Source: SAR86 cluster bacterium AG-447-A08
Lineage (GTDB): Bacteria > Pseudomonadota > Gammaproteobacteria > Magnimaribacterales > Magnimaribacteraceae
Reading direction: 5' to 3'
Length of the DNA: 64,000 bases
Assembly: GCA_003212335.1 (NCBI GenBank)
Contig: QCQA01000004.1
Coordinates: 97,051-161,050 of the forward strand
The position numbers and the translations under genes are program-made. This document shows, piece after piece, positions 60,617-64,000 of this stretch; position 1 is the stretch's first letter, and every line of letters starts with the position of its first letter. Below the pieces are notes generated by a model. That model saw nothing but the letters and a program-made list of their open reading frames with translations, had not been told where the DNA came from and made no database searches.

Positions 60617-61636
60617 ATGGAAATATTAGCTGATTACTTAGTCTTTCTTTTAAAGGTATTTACTATAGCGATAGCTATAACAATACCTTTGTTGATGATT
60701 ATCGGCTCTTCAAAAGGCAAAAACCAACAAAGAGGAAAGCTTTCTATTACTAATCTTTCAGATAAGTACGAAGAGATGGGTAATGCCGTCAAAAGCTCTT
60801 TGATGAATCCTAAAGAACTAAAAAAGTTCAATAAGAATTTATCAAAAGATAAAAAGAAAAAAGAAAAGAACGACAAAGAAGATTCAGTATTCGTTCTCAA
60901 TTTTAAGGGGGATATACAAGCCTCCGAAGTTGAGAAACTTAAACAAGAAATAAATGCTATTTTATTATCAGATAGTGAGTGCAAAGAGGTTGTTATAAGA
61001 GTAGAGAGTGGCGGCGGCTCTGCATATGCTTATGGATTGTGCGCTGCGGAACTAAAAAGATTAGTTGATAACAATATCAATCTTACAGTCTGTATAGATA
61101 AAGTTGCTGCAAGTGGAGGATACTTAATGTCTTGTGTAGCATCTAAAATCATTGCTGCTCCTTGGGCTATAGTTGGTTCTATTGGAGTTATTGCTCAACT
61201 TCCAAATTTCCATCGACTTCTAAAGAAAAATTCCATAGATTTTGAAATGCATACAGCTGGAGCTTTTAAGAGAACGCTCACGACGCTGGGAGAAAATACA
61301 GAAGAGGGTAGAGAGAAATTTAAATCAGATTTGGAAGACCTCCATCTAATTTTTAAGAACTTTGTAAAAGAACAAAGACCTCAAGTCGATACCGAAATAG
61401 TTGCTACTGGAGAAGTATGGCAAGGTGAAGAGGCTGTTCAGGTTGGATTGGTAGACTCATTAGAAACCTCAGACAACTATCTAGTAGGTTTATCTAAAAA
61501 AGCTAAGTTGTATGAAATTGAATTTATTGAAAAGAAAAACTTATCTGAAAAATTTGCTTTTTCTATACAGTTAATTATAGAGAAATCTATAATTAAATTT
61601 TATGACTTAATTAACAGGGACCGTTTTACATCATGA
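60617..61636 (+). CDS. sohB: SohB-like S49 peptidase
   Basis: A 339-residue protein with an N-terminal membrane helix (about 8-30), a lysine-rich linker, and the S49 protease domain: VVIRVESGGGSAYAYG, then DKVAASGGYLMSCVASKIIAAPWAIVGSIGV with the nucleophilic serine in ASGG, and GEVWQGEEAVQVGLVD. SohB degrades membrane or periplasmic peptides. Its start abuts the SDR stop, and its stop overlaps the next ATG by 4 bases; its place in a metabolic operon is unexplained. Confidence 0.9.
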   Translation: MEILADYLVFLLKVFTIAIAITIPLLMIIGSSKGKNQQRGKLSITNLSDKYEEMGNAVKSSLMNPKELKKFNKNLSKDKKKKEKNDKEDSVFVLNFKGDIQASEVEKLKQEINAILLSDSECKEVVIRVESGGGSAYAYGLCAAELKRLVDNNINLTVCIDKVAASGGYLMSCVASKIIAAPWAIVGSIGVIAQLPNFHRLLKKNSIDFEMHTAGAFKRTLTTLGENTEEGREKFKSDLEDLHLIFKNFVKEQRPQVDTEIVATGEVWQGEEAVQVGLVDSLETSDNYLVGLSKKAKLYEIEFIEKKNLSEKFAFSIQLIIEKSIIKFYDLINRDRFTS

Positions 61637-62625
61637 CAACATTTAAAGCTTTAGAATCTTCAAAGACCGATAATGGAAATAAGTTATCTATTGTAGAAAA
61701 ATCAATAGATGATCTCCCAGAAGGTGAGATTTTAGTTAAAGTAAATTACTCCTCCTTGAATTACAAGGATGCTTTATCCGCTTCAGGAGCACCAGGAGTA
61801 ACGAGAAATTATCCTCATACCCCGGGTATAGATGCAGCTGGAGTGATTGCTGAGTCAAGTGATAATGACTTCAAGGAAGGCGATTCAGTTATTGTTACTG
61901 GGTATGATCTTGGTATGGATACTGCCGGAGGCTTTGGAGAGTACATAAGAGTACCTGCGTCTTGGGTTATTCGAATGCCAAAAGGATTATCTGAAAGTGA
62001 CTCAATGGCTTTAGGTACTGCTGGTTTAACAGCAGGACTTTCGGTACAAGCTTTAAATGATCACAATTCCCATAAAGGTTTTGAAGGTTTAAATACAGTA
62101 GTCACAGGAGCTACAGGAGGAGTCGGCTCTATAGCTGTGATGTTGTTATCTAAACTTGGTGCTTCAGTTACAGCAGTTACAGGCAAGGATGCGCAAAAAG
62201 AATTACTGCAAAATCTAGGTGCTTCAGAAGTCCTTTCTCGAGAAGAACTAATAGAAATGTGTCGAACACCAATTGGGAAAACTATATGGGATTTTGGAGT
62301 TGATGTTGTAAGTGGCAATACATTAACTTTACTTTTGGCATCATTAAAACCAGGTGGTGCGGTTGCCTGCAGTGGCCTTGTAGGGGGTCCATCATTCGAG
62401 AGTTCGATATTTCCATTTATTCTTCGAGGCAATGCTCTCTTAGGTATAGATTCTGTTGAGATACCTTTAGAAAAGAAATCTCAAGTATGGGAAAATTTTG
62501 CATCTAACTGGAAAATGGATTTAACCCCTCTAGTCAAGGAAGTTTCTTTGGAGCAGTTGGAAACTGAGATTTCAACTATTTTGGAAGGTGGACAGGTAGG
62601 ACGCGTTTTAGTAAAAGTAAGTTAA
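61633..62625 (+). CDS. YhdH/AcuI-type acrylyl-CoA reductase
   Basis: An MDR-superfamily reductase of 330 residues: the NYSSLNYKDALSASGAPGVTRNYPHTPGIDAAG N-terminal region and VVTGATGGVGSIAVMLLSKLGA for NADPH, matching the YhdH/YhfP family. Known members (AcuI) reduce acryloyl-CoA to propionyl-CoA, which is used against toxic acrylate, for example from DMSP breakdown. The gene is coupled to sohB by a 4-base overlap. A small membrane protein gene follows by 12 bases. Confidence 0.88.
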   Translation: MTTFKALESSKTDNGNKLSIVEKSIDDLPEGEILVKVNYSSLNYKDALSASGAPGVTRNYPHTPGIDAAGVIAESSDNDFKEGDSVIVTGYDLGMDTAGGFGEYIRVPASWVIRMPKGLSESDSMALGTAGLTAGLSVQALNDHNSHKGFEGLNTVVTGATGGVGSIAVMLLSKLGASVTAVTGKDAQKELLQNLGASEVLSREELIEMCRTPIGKTIWDFGVDVVSGNTLTLLLASLKPGGAVACSGLVGGPSFESSIFPFILRGNALLGIDSVEIPLEKKSQVWENFASNWKMDLTPLVKEVSLEQLETEISTILEGGQVGRVLVKVS

Positions 62626-62637
62626 CTGGAGAAATAA

Positions 62638-62769
62638 ATGTCGAATGAACATACTGAACAAGAAAAAGAAGCTATGAAAGAGGAGGACAGCAAGCTTGAT
62701 TCTATAGCTGCTGTAGTGATCATTCTTAGTTTGCTAGCAATGGCAGTTTTTTGGGTTTCTAATCAATAA
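62638..62769 (+). CDS. 43-residue single-helix protein upstream of nitronate monooxygenase
   Basis: A small ORF of 43 residues, with a highly acidic polar start (MSNEHTEQEKEAMKEEDSK) and one hydrophobic helix (SIAAVVIILSLLAMAVFWV). GGAG precedes the ATG by 6 bases. It sits between the acrylyl-CoA reductase and second monooxygenase genes with 12- and 15-base gaps, hence in the operon. No family recognised. Confidence 0.65.
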   Translation: MSNEHTEQEKEAMKEEDSKLDSIAAVVIILSLLAMAVFWVSNQ

Positions 62770-62784
62770 TAAATAAGGATTAAT

Positions 62785-63765
62785 ATGGACGTTGTAAATT
62801 TTTTAAAAGATAACACAAGAATTCCCGTAATAGGAGCGCCTCTATTCACTGTGTCTTATCCTGAACTTGTACTAGCTCAATGCAAGGCTGGAGTTGTGGG
62901 ATCTTTTCCTGCTTTAAATGCTAGACCGGAAGAAAAATTAACTGAATGGATTTCTATGATGAAACAGGAATTAGCTGACTATCAAAAAGAAAACCCAGAT
63001 GCAGTAGTTGCACCTTTTGCAGTTAACCAAATATGTCATCATTCAAATAATAGACTTGAACATGATATGGAGGTTTGCGTCGAGCATGAAGTTCCAATAA
63101 TTATAACAAGTTTAAGAGCACCTAAATTTGTCGTAGATGCCGTGCATAGTTACGGCGGAGCTGTAATGCATGATGTAATTAATATTAGGCATGCCAAAAA
63201 AGCTATTGATGAAGGTGCAGATGGTTTAATCCTAGTCTGTGCTGGAGCTGGAGGTCATGCTGGAGCTTTGAGCCCTTTTGCTTTGGTTAGAGAAGTTAGA
63301 GAATTTTTTGATGGACCTGTAGCACTATCAGGAAGCATATCGCATGGAGCCTCAATTTTATCTGCTCAAGCAATGGGAGCTGACTTTGCGTATATCGGAA
63401 CACGATTCATAGCTACTCAAGAAGCAAATGCCAGTCAAGGGTACAAAGATATGATTGTAGAAAGTACAGCAAATGACATCATGTACTCTCCAACTTTTAC
63501 AGGTGTTCACGGCAATTATTTGAAGCCCAGTGTAGTAAATGCAGGATTGGATCCTGATAACTTGCCCTATGCCGATAAGCATGACATGAATTTCGGAAGC
63601 TCTGGGGCTGGTGGAGATAATCAAAAGAAGGCTTGGAAAGACATTTGGGGCTCTGGACAGGGTATAGGAAACCTTCACGATGTACCATCAGTCAAAGATG
63701 CAGTTGATGCTTTAGCTGAAGAGTACGAAGAAGCTAAAAAGGCTTTGGAAACTAAATCTGCTTGA
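62785..63765 (+). CDS. Nitronate monooxygenase (second copy)
   Basis: A 326-residue FMN-dependent NMO-family protein: IPVIGAPLFTVSYPELVLAQCKAGVVGSFP at the start, the ILVCAGAGGHAGALSPF segment with the active-site His, and ALSGSISHGASILSAQAMGADFAYIGTRF for FMN phosphate. It is only distantly like the copy at 53513, so they are not a recent duplication. AAGGAT lies before the ATG. The gene ends exactly beside the stop of the convergent hydratase. Confidence 0.88.
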   Translation: MDVVNFLKDNTRIPVIGAPLFTVSYPELVLAQCKAGVVGSFPALNARPEEKLTEWISMMKQELADYQKENPDAVVAPFAVNQICHHSNNRLEHDMEVCVEHEVPIIITSLRAPKFVVDAVHSYGGAVMHDVINIRHAKKAIDEGADGLILVCAGAGGHAGALSPFALVREVREFFDGPVALSGSISHGASILSAQAMGADFAYIGTRFIATQEANASQGYKDMIVESTANDIMYSPTFTGVHGNYLKPSVVNAGLDPDNLPYADKHDMNFGSSGAGGDNQKKAWKDIWGSGQGIGNLHDVPSVKDAVDALAEEYEEAKKALETKSA

Positions 63766-64000
63766 TCATTCTCCAGTAAATTTAGGGTCTCTTTTTTCAA
63801 AGAAAGATAGAACAGCCTCTCTTCTATCTTTTGTTTCATGAGTCAGAAGAGTTTGATCGTAATCCATGTGCATTGTCGCATCGTCTGTTGCGTAAACTAA
63901 TTCATTGACGCTATTCTTTATCATTTGAGCTGCCATAGGAGGTTTAGATGCGTACAGCTCTGCCATTTTTTTTGCAGCTTCCATGAGCTCTTCTTTGGGG
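63766..64000 (-). CDS. Enoyl-CoA hydratase/isomerase family protein (C-terminal part, cut by window edge)
   Basis: The leftward frame is open from base 64000 to its stop at 63766, showing 77 residues. The sequence (PKEELMEAAKKMAELYASKPPMAAQMIKNSVNEL..., then a DQTLLTHETKDRREAVLSFFEKRDPKFTG end) is the typical C-terminal helix region of crotonase proteins, where KDRREAV.SFFEKR is characteristic. The active-site glutamates lie in the missing part, so its exact reaction cannot be told. Confidence 0.82.
   Translation of the reverse strand, partial: PKEELMEAAKKMAELYASKPPMAAQMIKNSVNELVYATDDATMHMDYDQTLLTHETKDRREAVLSFFEKRDPKFTGE

Noticed and set aside
1..64000. CRISPR arrays, insertion sequences, toxin-antitoxin or prophage genes
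   Set aside because: I looked for regularly spaced repeats, transposase or integrase motifs and phage structural genes and found none.

Overview
The window looks like a compact, AT-rich chromosome segment of a marine gammaproteobacterium. The closest fit I can propose is a streamlined SAR86-type genome. That is an inference from gene content (many acyl-CoA dehydrogenases, two nitronate monooxygenases, DUF3604 proteins, amidohydrolases, TauD/PhyH dioxygenases), dense packing and low G+C; no rRNA or other phylogenetic marker is present. I see no insertion sequence, prophage, CRISPR array or integrase. No gene-free stretch exceeds 300 bases; the longest, about 200 bases at 59646-59848, carries a sigma54 promoter.

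Layout. 1-4021: truncated Baeyer-Villiger-type monooxygenase, folE, then a dehydrogenase/reductase and a malonyl-CoA synthetase (matB-like). 4064-4137: tRNA-Gly(GCC). 4185-10518: two MFS carriers, RmuC, a Pif1/RecD-like helicase and a secreted M20 peptidase, all rightward. 10515-13982 leftward: amidase and a fused enoyl-CoA hydratase/3-hydroxyacyl-CoA dehydrogenase. 14113-19901 rightward: malate synthase G, then a tight eight-gene run with a TauE/SafE permease and the malonate carrier MadLM. 20243-24917: an iron-responsive zone, with tandem Fur boxes ahead of an AhpC peroxiredoxin and a P19-like periplasmic iron protein, and another Fur box between two divergent paralogous three-helix membrane proteins of unknown function, one followed by an unknown secreted protein. 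24916-29101: PhoD-like phosphatase, prolyl oligopeptidase, amidohydrolase. 29090-33582 leftward: three packed acyl-CoA dehydrogenases, a steroid 5-alpha-reductase-family protein and a 62-residue single-helix protein whose start abuts a near-perfect LexA box. 33706-37949: two DUF3604 paralogues sharing an upstream 14-mer. 37973-46036: acyl-CoA dehydrogenase, a single-chain biotin-dependent carboxylase, a frameshifted PPIase, HupE/UreJ, epoxide-hydrolase-like and GNAT proteins. 46066-53516: metalloprotease, then a five-gene hydrolase/dioxygenase cluster. 53513-64000: two nitronate monooxygenases, each preceded by a tiny single-helix protein, plus MFS, lipid genes, an N-regulated porin, SDR, SohB, acrylyl-CoA reductase and a truncated enoyl-CoA hydratase.

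How it works together. The theme is oxidative breakdown of lipids and small carbon compounds: beta-oxidation enzymes, acyl-CoA carboxylation, malonate uptake plus activation, and the malate synthase step of glyoxylate assimilation. Regulatory sites visible in the DNA point to iron (Fur), DNA damage (LexA) and nitrogen (sigma54 with an NtrC-like site). The most interesting undescribed candidates are the Fur-flanked membrane pair at 23.2-24.9 kb and the LexA-controlled small membrane protein at 33.4-33.6 kb.
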